DNA of 64,000 nt from an uncultured Haliea sp. (GCA_913061145.1 CAJXUQ010000005.1:62001-126000); one strand, 5' to 3'. Shown: positions 16,821-27,133, counted from the stretch's first letter. The notes: generated from the sequence alone by a model not told the origin. Made by a program: numbers and translations.

Positions 16821-17654
16821 ATGGATCTGGAGTTGCAAGGCAAGACCGCCATCATCACCGGCGGCAGCGGTGGCATCGGGCGCGGCCTGGTGCTGGAATT
16901 TGCCCGCGAGGGTCTGAATGTCGTCAGCGCATCGCGTGATGTCGCCACCGGCGAAAAACTCGCCGCAGAGGCGGCGAAGCTTGGCCTGCCGGGCAAGGTA
17001 CTGGCAGTTGCCACCGACGTCACCGACCGCGCCAGCGTCGACGCAATGGTGGCGCGTGCCAATGAGGTTTTCGGGCCGGTGGATGTGCTGGTCAACAATG
17101 CGGGCGGAGTCGCTCATCCCGCCAATCTCGAGGAGCTCGATGCCGACGCGCGCCGCTGGGAAATTGCGCTGAATATCGACGGCGTGGTGAACTGCTGCCA
17201 GGCGGTCGCGCAGGATATGCTGTCACGCAAGACCGGCAGCATCATCAACATTTCTTCCAATTCCTCCCTGCTGGGTGAAGCTGCGGCCAATGTTGTGCAC
17301 TACGGCGGTGTGAAAGGCTTCGTCAACAGCTTCTCCAAGGGCCTTGCCTGGGAATGGGCCGGCAAGGGGATACGCGTCAACAATATCTGTCCGGGCTGGA
17401 TCGTACCGTACGAAGCCGATGACGTGGGTGAGGGCAGTTTCTGGAACCGCTTTGGTTTCGAGACCATGGGCAAGCCCGATGCGATGGAAAAGGCATTGCA
17501 GGAGGGCACCCTCTATAACATGAGCGGCCTGCCTATCCCCAAACTGGGGCGCCCCGAGGATATCGCCTGGATGGCGCTGTTCCTCGCATCGGATCGTTCG
17601 GGCTATGTCACAGGGCAGTTGATTTCGGTCAGTGGCGGCGCCTACATGCCCTGA
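16821..17654 (+). CDS. SDR family oxidoreductase
   Basis: A 277-aa SDR preceded by GAGGA. The cofactor motif TGGSGGIGRGL is followed by SASRD, which lacks the acidic residue after beta strand 2 and so favours NADP. NNAGG, serine in NISSNSS and the YGGVK pair form the catalytic site, and the C-terminus has GRPEDIAWMALFLASDRSGYVTGQLISVSGG. It is the third gene of the TetR-led operon, 32 bp before the sulfotransferase-like gene. It most likely reduces or oxidises an intermediate of the same pathway as the LLM monooxygenase downstream. Confidence 0.87.
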   Translation: MDLELQGKTAIITGGSGGIGRGLVLEFAREGLNVVSASRDVATGEKLAAEAAKLGLPGKVLAVATDVTDRASVDAMVARANEVFGPVDVLVNNAGGVAHPANLEELDADARRWEIALNIDGVVNCCQAVAQDMLSRKTGSIINISSNSSLLGEAAANVVHYGGVKGFVNSFSKGLAWEWAGKGIRVNNICPGWIVPYEADDVGEGSFWNRFGFETMGKPDAMEKALQEGTLYNMSGLPIPKLGRPEDIAWMALFLASDRSGYVTGQLISVSGGAYMP

Positions 17655-17686
17655 CACCGTCAGGCAGCATCGCCGGGAGAAAACAG

Positions 17687-18916
17687 ATGAGTGAATGGAC
17701 ACCGCCGGCCCGCCCTGAATGGGTGCAGCGCGTCATTGACGAAGGGCAGCACATGGACATCCGCAGCCTGGTGCCTCTGCGCGCCGAGGAGCTGATGGAG
17801 ACCGCCCGACGCAATACCGGCTTCGCTGATTTCGGCAGTGATGACTGGCTGGAGGGCTTTCACGTCTTCCTGCAGGCACTGGAGAAGGAAGCTGACCTGC
17901 ACCTGCTCGGCAGGCTGATGACCCGCTCCGATATCCTGCGCTGGCTGGAAGCGCGACTGGGTATCGAAGCGGCTTACGCACAACACCCGGAAATCGAGGA
18001 TGAAGTGATTGACCAGCCGGTCGTTATCACGGGCCTGCCGCGCTCGGGTACGTCTATCCTGTTCGAGTTGCTGGCGCAGGACGTGCGCTTTGGCTCCCCG
18101 CGCAATTGGGAAATCATGTTTCCTTACCCACCCCCGGAAGCCGCGCACTACCGCAGCGACCCGCGGATAGCGCGCTGTGAACACCTGGTGACGCAGTGGA
18201 AACGCGTGGTCCCCAGCTATGCCACCATGCACGAAATGGGTGCGGAAATTCCCAACGAATGCATCGTCGCCATGAGCTGCACATTCCGCAGTGAGAATCT
18301 GCCGGGCCAATACCAGATACCAAGCTACAACGACTGGTATTACCAGCAGGATCTGGCACCGGCCTACCGCTACTACAAGCGCATGCTGAAAGTGTTGCAG
18401 TGGAAAAACCCGCGTCAGCACTGGCTGCTCAAGGCACCCTCGCACCTCGGCAACCTGCCCGTGCTGTTTCAGGTGTTTCCGGATGCAAGAGTGGTCATCA
18501 CCCACCGCGACCCGATCGTAGCGCAGGCCTCCGTGACCAACCTGCTGGGCACACTGTACTGGATGCGCAGCGGCAAACCCTTCGACGCCCGCGCTTTCGA
18601 GAGCCTGATGACGCCCGAAGCCGGTGCTGCGCGACTCAACGCCGTGGTTGATCTGCTGGAAAACGGTCAGCTGCCCGCAGGCCAGTTGCACAGCTTCCTG
18701 TATCACGACCTGATCCAGGAACCCCTGGCGGCGCTGGAGAACCTCTACCGTGCCATGGGCACACCGCTGGACACACAGGGGCGCGATGCCATGCAGGCCT
18801 ACCTGGCGCGAAAACCCCAGGGCAAGTTCGGCAAGCATGAATACAGTCTGAATAAAAGCCAGCGTCAGCTCTATCGGCGCTATCAGGATTTCTTCGGCGT
18901 CCCCGACGAAGCCTGA
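17687..18916 (+). CDS. sulfotransferase family protein
   Basis: A 409-aa protein. The PAPS-binding loop is at about residues 115-130 (VVITGLPRSGTSILFELLAQ), and the 3'-phosphate region follows (LLKAPSHLGNLPVLFQVFPDARVVITHRDP). This is the type-3 sulfotransferase fold found in many bacterial catabolic loci, where some members act on carriers or are of unknown function. The start has GGGAGA upstream. It sits in the TetR-led operon between the SDR and the LLM oxidoreductase. Transfer of sulfate to a hydroxylated lipid intermediate is possible; that is inference. Confidence 0.82.
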   Translation: MSEWTPPARPEWVQRVIDEGQHMDIRSLVPLRAEELMETARRNTGFADFGSDDWLEGFHVFLQALEKEADLHLLGRLMTRSDILRWLEARLGIEAAYAQHPEIEDEVIDQPVVITGLPRSGTSILFELLAQDVRFGSPRNWEIMFPYPPPEAAHYRSDPRIARCEHLVTQWKRVVPSYATMHEMGAEIPNECIVAMSCTFRSENLPGQYQIPSYNDWYYQQDLAPAYRYYKRMLKVLQWKNPRQHWLLKAPSHLGNLPVLFQVFPDARVVITHRDPIVAQASVTNLLGTLYWMRSGKPFDARAFESLMTPEAGAARLNAVVDLLENGQLPAGQLHSFLYHDLIQEPLAALENLYRAMGTPLDTQGRDAMQAYLARKPQGKFGKHEYSLNKSQRQLYRRYQDFFGVPDEA

Positions 18917-18941
18917 CCCCTCAGCTACCGGAGACAACGAC

Positions 18942-19931
18942 ATGCCTTCCGTCATGGTGAAGTACGAATGCCGGGCACCGGCGGCCACCACAGGGCTGTC
19001 TTTTGCCGACACCTACGATCTGACGCTGGAACAGATTGCCTGGATTGACGCACAGGGCTACCCCGTCACCATCAATTTCTGTGAACACCACGGCAGTGAG
19101 GACGGCTACCTGCCGAGTCCGCTCATGCTCGCCGCGGCGGCTGCCCGCAGCACCCGCAACGTGCGCCTGCAGGTCAACGTCATCATGCCCTTCAGCGACC
19201 CACTCCGCGTGGCGGAAGACGTCGCCATGCTCGACCATCTCAGCCGGGGGCGCGCGGAAGTGCTGTTGTTGGGAGGCTATGTCGGACGCGAGCTGGAGAT
19301 GTTCGGGGTTGACCCGAAGCAACGCGGCGCTCTGATGGAGGAGGGTGTGCAGGCGCTGAAGGAGGCCTGGCGCGGCGAGACATTCCAGTACCGCGGGCGC
19401 TCGGCACGGGTCACACCCAAACCGCTGCAGACACCACACCCCACATTGTTCATGGGTGGCAGTTCAGCCGCAGCGGCGCGCCGCGCTGCGCGGCTGGGTG
19501 ACGGCTTCATCGGCGGCATGCCGCAGCTCAACGCCGTGTATGCCGCCGAGTGCGAACGCCTGGATAAACACCCGCGCTTTCAGGCCGAGATGCCCTTTTC
19601 ATTCCTGTATGTTTCCGATGCGCCAGAGGAAGACTGGGCGGCACTGGCCCCCTACGCCCTCTACGAAACAAACTGTTATGCACAGTGGCAGCAGGACAGC
19701 GATCAGGACATGATGTTCAGCAGCGCCCTGGATGCGGAGGCGCTCAAGGCGCTGGGCACGTACCAGGTAACAACCGCTGCGGAAGTGCTGCGCAAGGCCC
19801 CGAGCATGGCCGATAATGATGCACTGGTCCTGCACCCCCTGGTGGGTGCCCTGGAGGCCGACTTGAGCTGGAAGCTGCTGCGCAATTTCTTCCGGCAGGT
19901 GGCGCCGAACGTTAATATCACCCCGCTCTAG
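18942..19931 (+). CDS. LLM-class flavin-dependent oxidoreductase (luciferase-like)
   Basis: A 329-aa bacterial luciferase-like protein, expected to use reduced FMN or F420 for oxygenation or hydride transfer. GGAGA lies before the ATG. The TIM-barrel family pattern includes NVRLQVNVIMPFSDPLRVAEDVAMLDHLSRGRAE in the first half, GYVGRELEMFGVD, then the long TPHPTLFMGGSSAAAARRAARLGDGF region. It ends the TetR-led operon, 25 bp after the sulfotransferase-like gene. As a monooxygenase it could hydroxylate or cleave a ketone in the pathway. Cofactor choice is not decidable here. Confidence 0.85.
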   Translation: MPSVMVKYECRAPAATTGLSFADTYDLTLEQIAWIDAQGYPVTINFCEHHGSEDGYLPSPLMLAAAAARSTRNVRLQVNVIMPFSDPLRVAEDVAMLDHLSRGRAEVLLLGGYVGRELEMFGVDPKQRGALMEEGVQALKEAWRGETFQYRGRSARVTPKPLQTPHPTLFMGGSSAAAARRAARLGDGFIGGMPQLNAVYAAECERLDKHPRFQAEMPFSFLYVSDAPEEDWAALAPYALYETNCYAQWQQDSDQDMMFSSALDAEALKALGTYQVTTAAEVLRKAPSMADNDALVLHPLVGALEADLSWKLLRNFFRQVAPNVNITPL

Positions 19932-19991
19932 TCGGGCTTGGCGGCGGGCAACCTGCCCACTTGTATCGCGCAACGTGTAAAATGTCTGTGA

Positions 19992-20645
<654 letters not shown>

Positions 20646-20708
20646 ATCACGCGCCGGGCGTATTATTCACACAGCCGCCGCGCTATACACTAAGGGGCCG
20701 GATCCGGG

Positions 20709-20732
20709 TATAATTGAGGGTTCGTTAACCCT
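20709..20732 (+). promoter_or_regulatory. promoter -10 box and leader hairpin of rpoZ-spoT
   Basis: A perfect TATAAT at 20709-20714 is 36 bp before the rpoZ start. A -35 at the right distance is poor (TACACT, 20686-20691). The hairpin AGGGTT-N4-AACCCT (20717-20732) lies at the very start of the leader. Confidence 0.5.
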
Positions 20733-20750
20733 GACAGGAATCACCAGCAC

Positions 20751-21011
20751 ATGGCACGCGTAACTGTAGAAGACTGCCTCGAAAACGTCGACAACCGCTT
20801 CGAACTGGTCATGGTCGCCAGCAAGCGCGCCCGCCAGATCGCCACCGGCGGCAAGGATCCCCTGGTCGAGGAAGAATCGGACAAACCCACGGTGATCGCG
20901 CTGCGCGAAATTGCCGAAGGGTTGATCAATTCCTCTATTCTCTCGCGCGACGAAGAGCGCGATGCGGAAGAGGAACTCGCCGAGGTCATGGGGGCCCACG
21001 AACCGCTCTAA
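20751..21011 (+). CDS. rpoZ: DNA-directed RNA polymerase omega subunit
   Basis: The 86-aa omega subunit, which helps fold and assemble the beta' subunit of RNA polymerase and forms part of a ppGpp site. The family start [29 protein letters not shown] is complete, followed by [13 protein letters not shown] and an acidic tail. Length is normal (E. coli 91). It follows gmk by 105 bp with its own -10 box and precedes spoT by 36 bp, the usual association. Confidence 0.98.
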   Translation: MARVTVEDCLENVDNRFELVMVASKRARQIATGGKDPLVEEESDKPTVIALREIAEGLINSSILSRDEERDAEEELAEVMGAHEPL

Positions 21012-21047
21012 CGGTTCAGGGCTGCCGTGGTAAGCGGGTAAGCTATC

Positions 21048-23201
21048 ATGCAAACCATTGACGCCCTGGACTCCACCCTGCGCAGCTACCTGAACCCTGC
21101 GCAGGCGCAACAGGTCCGCCGCGCCTACTACTTCGCAGAGCAGGCGCACTTCGGCCAGATCCGCCGCACCGGCGAGCCCTACGTCACGCACCCACTGGCC
21201 GTGGCCGGGATCCTCGCTGACATGCACATGGACCATCAGAGCCTGATGGCCGCCATGCTGCACGACGTCATCGAAGATACCGGTATCGAGAAAGATTCCA
21301 TCGGCAGCCAGTTTGGCCCCGCCGTCGCCGAGCTGGTCGACGGCGTGAGCAAGCTCACCCAGATGGAATTCAGTTCGCTGGCTGAAAAGCAGGCCGAAAA
21401 CTTCCAGAAAATGGCGCTGGCCATGGCGCGCGACATTCGCGTCATTTTGGTGAAACTGGCCGACCGACTGCACAACATGCGCACGCTGGGTGTGCTGCCC
21501 CAGGACAAGGCGCGGCGCATCGCCCGCGAAACCCTGGAAATCTACGCGCCCATCGCCATGCGCCTGGGTATGAATGCCGTGCGCATGGAGTTCGAGGATC
21601 TCGGCTTCAGCGCCCTCTACCCGATGCGCGCATCGCGGATCAAGGCCGCCATCCGGGCCAGCAGCGGCTACCGCAAGGAACTGGTGGACAAAATCCGCCA
21701 CCAGATTGAATCCACACTGGAGCAGGAAGGCCACGATGTCGAGGTGATCGGCCGCGAGAAGCACCTCTACAGCATTTACAGCAAGATGAAGTCCAAGAAG
21801 AAGTCCTTCTCGGAGATCATGGACATCTACGCGTTTCGCATCATCGTCGACTCGGTTGATACCTGCTACCGGGTACTGGGCTCAGTACACAGTCTGTACA
21901 AGCCGGTCCCCGGCGAGTTCAGCGACTACATTGCCATTCCCAAGGCCAACGGTTACCAGTCACTGCACACTGTGTTGATGGGCATGCATGGCGTGCCCAT
22001 CGAGATCCAGATTCGCACGCGCGAAATGGAAGAAATGGCCAATAACGGCATCGCGGCACACTGGCTGTATAAAAGCGACAGCCACTCCGCGAACGGCAGC
22101 CACGCGCGGGCCCGGGAGTGGGTGCAGGGCCTGCTGGAGATGCAGCAAAGAGCCGGCAACTCGCTGGAGTTTATCGAGAGCGTCAAGATCGACCTCTTCC
22201 CCGACGAGATTTACGTGTTTACGCCAAAGGGACGTATTCTCGAGCTGCCCCGCGGTGCCACGGCGGTGGACTTCGCTTTCGCGGTGCACACCGATGTCGG
22301 CAACAGCTGCGTCGCCTGCCGTATCAACCGGCGTCTGGCACCATTGTCGGAGCCGCTGCAGAGCGGCCAGACGGTGGAGATCCTCACCGCTCCGGGCGCT
22401 CGTCCAAACCCGTCCTGGTTCAACTACGCGGTGACCGCCAAGGCACGCACCAATATTCGTCACTTCCTCAAGCACCAGACGCGGGAAGATTCGGTGGCCC
22501 TTGGCAGGCGTCTCCTCGACAAGGCCCTGCAAGCCTTCGACAGCGCCCTCGAACAGCTGCCTGAAGACCGCCTGCAGGATTACCTCGCCAACAATGACTA
22601 CAGCGCGCTGGATGATCTGCTGGAGGACATCGCACGCGGCAACCGCCTCCCGCCGATCACCGCGCAGCAGATCCTCGGGGAATTTGTGGAACCCTCAGAG
22701 TCCGCGGAACGCAAGCTGCAACCGGTAGCGATTCGCGGTACCGAAGGCTTCATGGTGACCTACGCACGCTGCTGCCACCCCATCCCGGGCGACCCCATCG
22801 AAGGCTACCTGAGCTCTGAAAAGGGCGTTGTCGTGCACCGCGAGCGCTGCAAGAACCTGATGGAGATGCGGGAGAACCGCGAGCGTCTGGTGGCCCTGCG
22901 CTGGGATGACCAGGTGCAGGGTGAATACCTGACAGAGTTGCGCATCGAGGTAGAAAACCGCCGCGGCATGATCGCGGTGCTCGCCACCCGCATCAACAGC
23001 ATGGGGGTGAATATCGAAAAAATCTCCACCGAAGACAAGGACTACCAGTTCACCTTCGTGGATCTGGCGATGCAGGTGACCAACCGCGTGCATCTCGCCA
23101 ACATCATGAAACGGCTGCGCACGGTAAACTCCGTGCGCCGCGTGTCCCGACTGAAAAACGAAGCGCCGGCACGGCGCGTGAAACCCGGAGCAAACCGTTG
23201 A
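21048..23201 (+). CDS. spoT: bifunctional (p)ppGpp synthetase/hydrolase
   Basis: A 717-aa RelA/SpoT homologue that makes and degrades (p)ppGpp in response to starvation. The N-terminal HD hydrolase domain is intact (HDVIEDTG near residue 75 and KLADRLHNMRTL), so it should hydrolyse ppGpp. The synthetase domain holds YSIYSKMKSKKKSFSEIMDIYAFRII and EFSDYIAIPKANGYQSLHTV. A TGS domain follows (IDLFPDEIYVFTPKGRI), then the CC motif YARCCHPIPGDPI and a C-terminal ACT domain. It lies in the gmk-rpoZ-spoT-ridA block. Its TGA overlaps the ridA start by four bases, so the two are co-translated. Confidence 0.98.
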   Translation: MQTIDALDSTLRSYLNPAQAQQVRRAYYFAEQAHFGQIRRTGEPYVTHPLAVAGILADMHMDHQSLMAAMLHDVIEDTGIEKDSIGSQFGPAVAELVDGVSKLTQMEFSSLAEKQAENFQKMALAMARDIRVILVKLADRLHNMRTLGVLPQDKARRIARETLEIYAPIAMRLGMNAVRMEFEDLGFSALYPMRASRIKAAIRASSGYRKELVDKIRHQIESTLEQEGHDVEVIGREKHLYSIYSKMKSKKKSFSEIMDIYAFRIIVDSVDTCYRVLGSVHSLYKPVPGEFSDYIAIPKANGYQSLHTVLMGMHGVPIEIQIRTREMEEMANNGIAAHWLYKSDSHSANGSHARAREWVQGLLEMQQRAGNSLEFIESVKIDLFPDEIYVFTPKGRILELPRGATAVDFAFAVHTDVGNSCVACRINRRLAPLSEPLQSGQTVEILTAPGARPNPSWFNYAVTAKARTNIRHFLKHQTREDSVALGRRLLDKALQAFDSALEQLPEDRLQDYLANNDYSALDDLLEDIARGNRLPPITAQQILGEFVEPSESAERKLQPVAIRGTEGFMVTYARCCHPIPGDPIEGYLSSEKGVVVHRERCKNLMEMRENRERLVALRWDDQVQGEYLTELRIEVENRRGMIAVLATRINSMGVNIEKISTEDKDYQFTFVDLAMQVTNRVHLANIMKRLRTVNSVRRVSRLKNEAPARRVKPGANR

Positions 23202-23581
23202 CCAATCGAGCCATTATCTCCACCCCAAACGCCCCCGAAGCCATCGGGCCCTATTCGCAGGCTGTGAAAGTGGGCAACACCGTGTGGCTGTCGGGTCAGA
23301 TTCCGCTGGTGCCGGGCACTATGGAACTGGTCACGGGTGATATTCAGGCCCAGGCCCGGCAGGTGTTCAGCAACCTCGCCGCGGTGGCCGAGGCCGCGGG
23401 CGGCAGTCTCGCGAGCGCGGTGAAGATCAACATCTCGCTGACTGATATGGCGGACTTTGCGGCGGTCAACGAGGTCATGGCGGAGTTTCTGCAGCCGCCG
23501 TTTCCGGCGCGCGCCTGTGTTCAGGTAGCCGGCCTGCCCAAGGGTGTCGCCATTGAAGTTGAGGCGATTCTGGTCGTCTAG
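23198..23581 (+). CDS. ridA: RidA family enamine/imine deaminase
   Basis: A 127-aa RidA protein that hydrolyses reactive 2-aminoacrylate and related imines to keto acids, protecting PLP enzymes. It begins with TTG at 23198, which overlaps the spoT stop (TTGA); no ATG is available before the conserved APEAIGPYSQAV. Family motifs GQIPLVPGT, VKINISLTDMADFAAVNEVMAEF and PARACVQVAGLPKG contain the arginine that binds the substrate carboxylate. The order spoT-ridA-recG is conserved in Pseudomonas-type genomes. Confidence 0.95.
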   Translation: MTNRAIISTPNAPEAIGPYSQAVKVGNTVWLSGQIPLVPGTMELVTGDIQAQARQVFSNLAAVAEAAGGSLASAVKINISLTDMADFAAVNEVMAEFLQPPFPARACVQVAGLPKGVAIEVEAILVV

Positions 23582-24033
23582 CGCACCGTTTCCATGGGCG
23601 ACAGGGTATGCAGGCCATGCACAGTACCCGATGGATTCACTGAGATATACCGATCCCCGAGCCGGTAAATCGGCGTGCACACCTCCGCGCCTTCACGCTC
23701 GGGCAGGCCGCTGTCGATGATGATGCAGCGCATATCCCCAGCGGCGCGCCAACGGCCGGTAACAATACCCGTGCCCGCCGCGCTGCGCCATTCGCTGCGG
23801 AAACGGCCATCTGCAAACCAGTGGTTCTCGGCAACACCACCGCTGCCATCCTGCACTTCACCCTGATCACGAACATCGGAGAATGCCGCCACGATTTCGC
23901 TGGACGTCAGCCGCAGTGCGTCTGCGGGCAGGGCGGGCTGCGCCACGGCAACAGCCACAGGAAACCCATACACACCCGCCACCATGGCCGCTCGCAACGT
24001 GATTGCCCAGATACTCAACCTGTGTGATCTCAT
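23578..24033 (-). CDS. secreted protein of unknown function
   Basis: A 151-aa protein starting MRSHRLSIWAITLRAAMVAGVYG, a signal peptide with likely cleavage after VAVAQ (AVAVAQ-PALPA), so it should be periplasmic. The rest has no motif I recognise; it contains LTSSEIVAAFSDV, HWFADGRFRSEWR and two Cys (MRCIII, EVCTPIY) that could form a disulfide. ATG 24033 overlaps the stop of the upstream SDR-like gene (ATGA), so it is coupled to it. The longer open frame upstream is antisense-like sequence over that gene. Its stop overlaps the ridA stop on the other strand. Confidence 0.65.
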   Translation of the reverse strand: MRSHRLSIWAITLRAAMVAGVYGFPVAVAVAQPALPADALRLTSSEIVAAFSDVRDQGEVQDGSGGVAENHWFADGRFRSEWRSAAGTGIVTGRWRAAGDMRCIIIDSGLPEREGAEVCTPIYRLGDRYISVNPSGTVHGLHTLSPMETVR

Positions 24034-24902
24034 GTCTTTGCCGATGTAACACGCGCCCGCAGCACCGCGCTGTAGCCGCTGCGGTAGTCGGGATAGCGCA
24101 GCCGATAGCCGCTCGCAGTCAGCGCCCTGTTGCGGCAGCGCTTGTGTGCCACACTGCGCGGCGTTGAGGCGCCAGCCTGCCAGGCATCCAGCCCCAGCGC
24201 CCTGGCCAGCCAGGTCTCCACCTCGAACTGCGGTGCAGGATCGTTGTCCACGGCAATGATGCGCGGAGCAGGTGCGATACCCTGCGCCCAGCGCTGCAGC
24301 AGCCAGGCCAGCAGGCCACCCACATCCTCCCGGTGTATGCGGTTGCTGTAGCGAACCGGCGATGCTGCACACAGCTCACCGCGCGCGACACGCCGCAACA
24401 GGAATCCCTCCGGGTCGCCATAAATACCGGCACTGCGCACCGTGCAGGCAGGGTGGGGTGAGTCAAACAACTGCTGTTCGGCGTTGATAATCGCCCCAGC
24501 GGCAGGATCGGTCGTCACGAGAGGGCTGTCATCCTCCACCCAGCCGCCATCTGCTTCCGCGTAGACCCGCGTGCTGGAGACCATGAGTATGCCCGCCGGA
24601 CGGTGGCTACCCAGCCCCCGCAACACGGCGCCCATGGCATCGCTGAAACCCGCCCTGTAGCCTGCTTCGCCACTGCCGGCAGGTTTCAGGGTGAGCAACA
24701 CAAAATCCGGAGCCAGTGCCTGCAGCGCCGACAGATCGGCGTTTGCGGCTGCGTAATTCGCGGCGAGGCCTTTGAACGCCACAGGCAACTGCCCAATGTC
24801 CCGGCGAAGGCCAGTCACCCCCCAGCCGGCGCTCGCCAGGGGCAGCCCCGCCCGGGTACCCAGGTCACCACAACCGACAATCAGCACACTTTTGTTCTTC
24901 AT
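24030..24902 (-). CDS. NAD-dependent epimerase/dehydratase-like SDR (YeeZ-like)
   Basis: A 290-aa extended-SDR-type protein. The N-terminus SVLIVGCGDLGTRAGLPLASAGW is a Rossmann motif of the GxGxLG kind. SSTRVYAEADGGWVEDD resembles the YxxxxGGxxxED part of the YeeZ subgroup, and RIHREDVGGLLAWLLQRW matches the substrate-side helix of the epimerase family. AAGGCG precedes the ATG. It is coupled to the secreted protein gene downstream and divergent from recG. The reaction is unknown. Confidence 0.75.
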   Translation of the reverse strand: MKNKSVLIVGCGDLGTRAGLPLASAGWGVTGLRRDIGQLPVAFKGLAANYAAANADLSALQALAPDFVLLTLKPAGSGEAGYRAGFSDAMGAVLRGLGSHRPAGILMVSSTRVYAEADGGWVEDDSPLVTTDPAAGAIINAEQQLFDSPHPACTVRSAGIYGDPEGFLLRRVARGELCAASPVRYSNRIHREDVGGLLAWLLQRWAQGIAPAPRIIAVDNDPAPQFEVETWLARALGLDAWQAGASTPRSVAHKRCRNRALTASGYRLRYPDYRSGYSAVLRARVTSAKT

Positions 24903-25045
24903 ATCGCCTTACCTGACTGGTTACACTAGCGGGCTTTCACCGGAATGGGCGCGCACAGTGATCCCAGGCTACTCCCGTCTGCATTGTACCCCCGAATACA
25001 CGCCACACGGCGTCGGCCATTCTCAATCCGGCGCGGGAGCAGACC
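24903..25045. other. divergent intergenic region before recG
   Basis: 143 bp between the SDR-like gene and recG. No convincing promoter pair or repeat is visible beyond a weak GCC-N4-GGC hairpin. Confidence 0.3.
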
Positions 25046-27133
25046 GTGGCGGTACTTGAACCCCTACCGGTGACTGCGCTGCGCGGGGTGGGTCCGCGGC
25101 TGGCGGCACAACTGGCGGATTACGGCATCACCCAGGTCGAGGACCTGCTGTTTCACCTGCCGCTACGCTACCAGGACCGCACACGGATCACGCCCATCGC
25201 TGGCCTGCAGGAAGGTAGCGAAGTCACCGTGGAAGGGGAAGTGCGTCTCGCGGATATCGTTTTCGGCCGCCGTCGCAGCCTCGTGGCCCGCATCCAGGAC
25301 GGCACTGGCACGCTTACCCTGCGCTTTTTCCACTTCAGCGCGGCGCAGAAAAACAGCCTGCAACCGGGAACGCGCCTGCGCTGCTTTGGCCAGGTGCGTC
25401 GAGGCGCCAACGGCTTCGAAATATTCCACCCGGAGTACCGGGCCCTGGAACCGGGTGAGACCCATGGCGCGTCACGCAGCACCGGGGAGGAGACGCTCAC
25501 CCCCGTATATCCCACCACCACGGGCATAGGCCAGGCCCAGTGGCGCAAGCTGTGCGGCCAGGCGCTGGGCTTTCTGCAACGGGCGCAACCCCGCGACCTC
25601 CTGCCCACAGACAGTGGCCAGCCTTTCACCCTTGTGCAGGCCCTGCAATACCTGCACGCACCCCCACCGGACGCGCCCCTCGACACCCTGCTGGAGGGCC
25701 GCCATCCCGCCCAACTGCGTCTGGCGCTGGAAGAACTCGTCGCCCATCACCTGTCACTGCTGCGCTTGCGGGCGCGTCAGCAAGCCACACCGGCACCCGC
25801 TTTGCACGTCGACAGGGGGCAGCCCCTGCAACAGGCCTTGCTGCAAAGCCTGCCGTTTACACCCACCGTCGCCCAGCAGCGGGTGATGACGGAGATCGCC
25901 GCTGACCTGGCGCGGCCCGTGCCCATGCTCCGCCTGGTGCAGGGTGATGTGGGTTCGGGCAAAACCCTGGTGGCCGCGCATGCGGCACTGCAGGCCATCG
26001 CCAATGGCTATCAGGTGGCGCTGATGGCGCCCACGGAGATTCTCGCCGAGCAACACCGGCTGAACTTCGAACACTGGTTCGCACCGCTCGGCATCACTGT
26101 CGAATGGCTGAGTGGACGGGTCAAGGGCAAAGCTCGACAGGTGGCGACCGAGCGCCTCGCCACGGGCGAGGCGGCCCTGGCGGTCGGCACACATGCCCTG
26201 TTTCAGGAGGCGGTGGCGTTTCACCGGCTGGGGCTGGTGATGGTCGACGAGCAACACAAATTCGGGGTGCACCAGCGCCTGGCCCTGAGCCAGAAAGCAG
26301 GCAGCGAGGGCCGGCCGCACCAGCTGGTACTGACCGCGACACCGATCCCCCGCACGCTCTCCATGGTCGCCTACGCCGATCTCGATTTCTCGGTGATCGA
26401 TGAGCTGCCCCCGGGCCGCGAGCCGGTCACCACGGTGCTGATCGACAGCCAGCGTCGTGACCAGGTGATCACCCGGGTCGCACACGCCTGCGCCAGCGGA
26501 CGACAGGCCTACTGGGTGTGCACGCTGATCGAGGAGAGTGATTCCCTGCAGGCGCAGGCGGCGGAGGCGACCGCCGAACTGCTGCAGGAGGCGCTGCCCG
26601 GGCTGCAGATCGGCCTGGTGCACGGGCGCATGAAACCGGCAGAGAAAGCCTCGGTGATGGACGCCTTCAAGGGCGGCGAGATCGCTCTGCTGGTAGCGAC
26701 CACGGTGATCGAAGTGGGCGTGGATGTGCCCAACGCCAGTCTGATGGTGATCGAAAACCCCGAGCGCCTCGGGCTGGCACAGCTGCACCAGCTGCGCGGC
26801 CGCGTGGGCCGTGGCGGCGGTGCCAGTCACTGTGTGCTGCTATACCAGTCCCCATTGTCCCGCAGCGGACAGCAGCGCCTGCTGGCGCTACGGGAAAGCA
26901 ACGACGGCTTTTACATCGCGGAAAAAGACCTGGAACTGCGCGGCCCGGGCGAAGTGCTGGGCACCCGGCAGACCGGGCTGCTTGCCTTCCGCATTGCCGA
27001 GTTGCCCGCGCACAATCACCTGCTGGACGCGGTTCACGCCATCGCCCACACCCTGCAGCAGGGGGACCCCGCGGTCATCGAAGCGCTGATTCAGCGCTGG
27101 ACCGCGCAGCGGGAGAAGTTCGCCGAGGTCTGA
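25046..27133 (+). CDS. recG: ATP-dependent DNA helicase RecG
   Basis: A 695-aa helicase that remodels stalled forks and branch-migrates Holliday junctions. It starts with GTG (MAVLEPLPVTALRGVGPRLAAQLADYG, the N-terminal wedge region with HhH-like sequence). The OB-fold wedge lies at about 50-150. Helicase motifs are intact: RLVQGDVGSGKTLVAA (Walker A), MAPTEILAEQH, VDEQHKFGVHQR (DEQH box), TATPIPRTL, VATTVIEVGVDVPNA, and QLRGRVGRGG. The length is normal for the family. It converges on the DUF1415 gene with only 6 bp between stops. Confidence 0.98.
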   Translation: MAVLEPLPVTALRGVGPRLAAQLADYGITQVEDLLFHLPLRYQDRTRITPIAGLQEGSEVTVEGEVRLADIVFGRRRSLVARIQDGTGTLTLRFFHFSAAQKNSLQPGTRLRCFGQVRRGANGFEIFHPEYRALEPGETHGASRSTGEETLTPVYPTTTGIGQAQWRKLCGQALGFLQRAQPRDLLPTDSGQPFTLVQALQYLHAPPPDAPLDTLLEGRHPAQLRLALEELVAHHLSLLRLRARQQATPAPALHVDRGQPLQQALLQSLPFTPTVAQQRVMTEIAADLARPVPMLRLVQGDVGSGKTLVAAHAALQAIANGYQVALMAPTEILAEQHRLNFEHWFAPLGITVEWLSGRVKGKARQVATERLATGEAALAVGTHALFQEAVAFHRLGLVMVDEQHKFGVHQRLALSQKAGSEGRPHQLVLTATPIPRTLSMVAYADLDFSVIDELPPGREPVTTVLIDSQRRDQVITRVAHACASGRQAYWVCTLIEESDSLQAQAAEATAELLQEALPGLQIGLVHGRMKPAEKASVMDAFKGGEIALLVATTVIEVGVDVPNASLMVIENPERLGLAQLHQLRGRVGRGGGASHCVLLYQSPLSRSGQQRLLALRESNDGFYIAEKDLELRGPGEVLGTRQTGLLAFRIAELPAHNHLLDAVHAIAHTLQQGDPAVIEALIQRWTAQREKFAEV

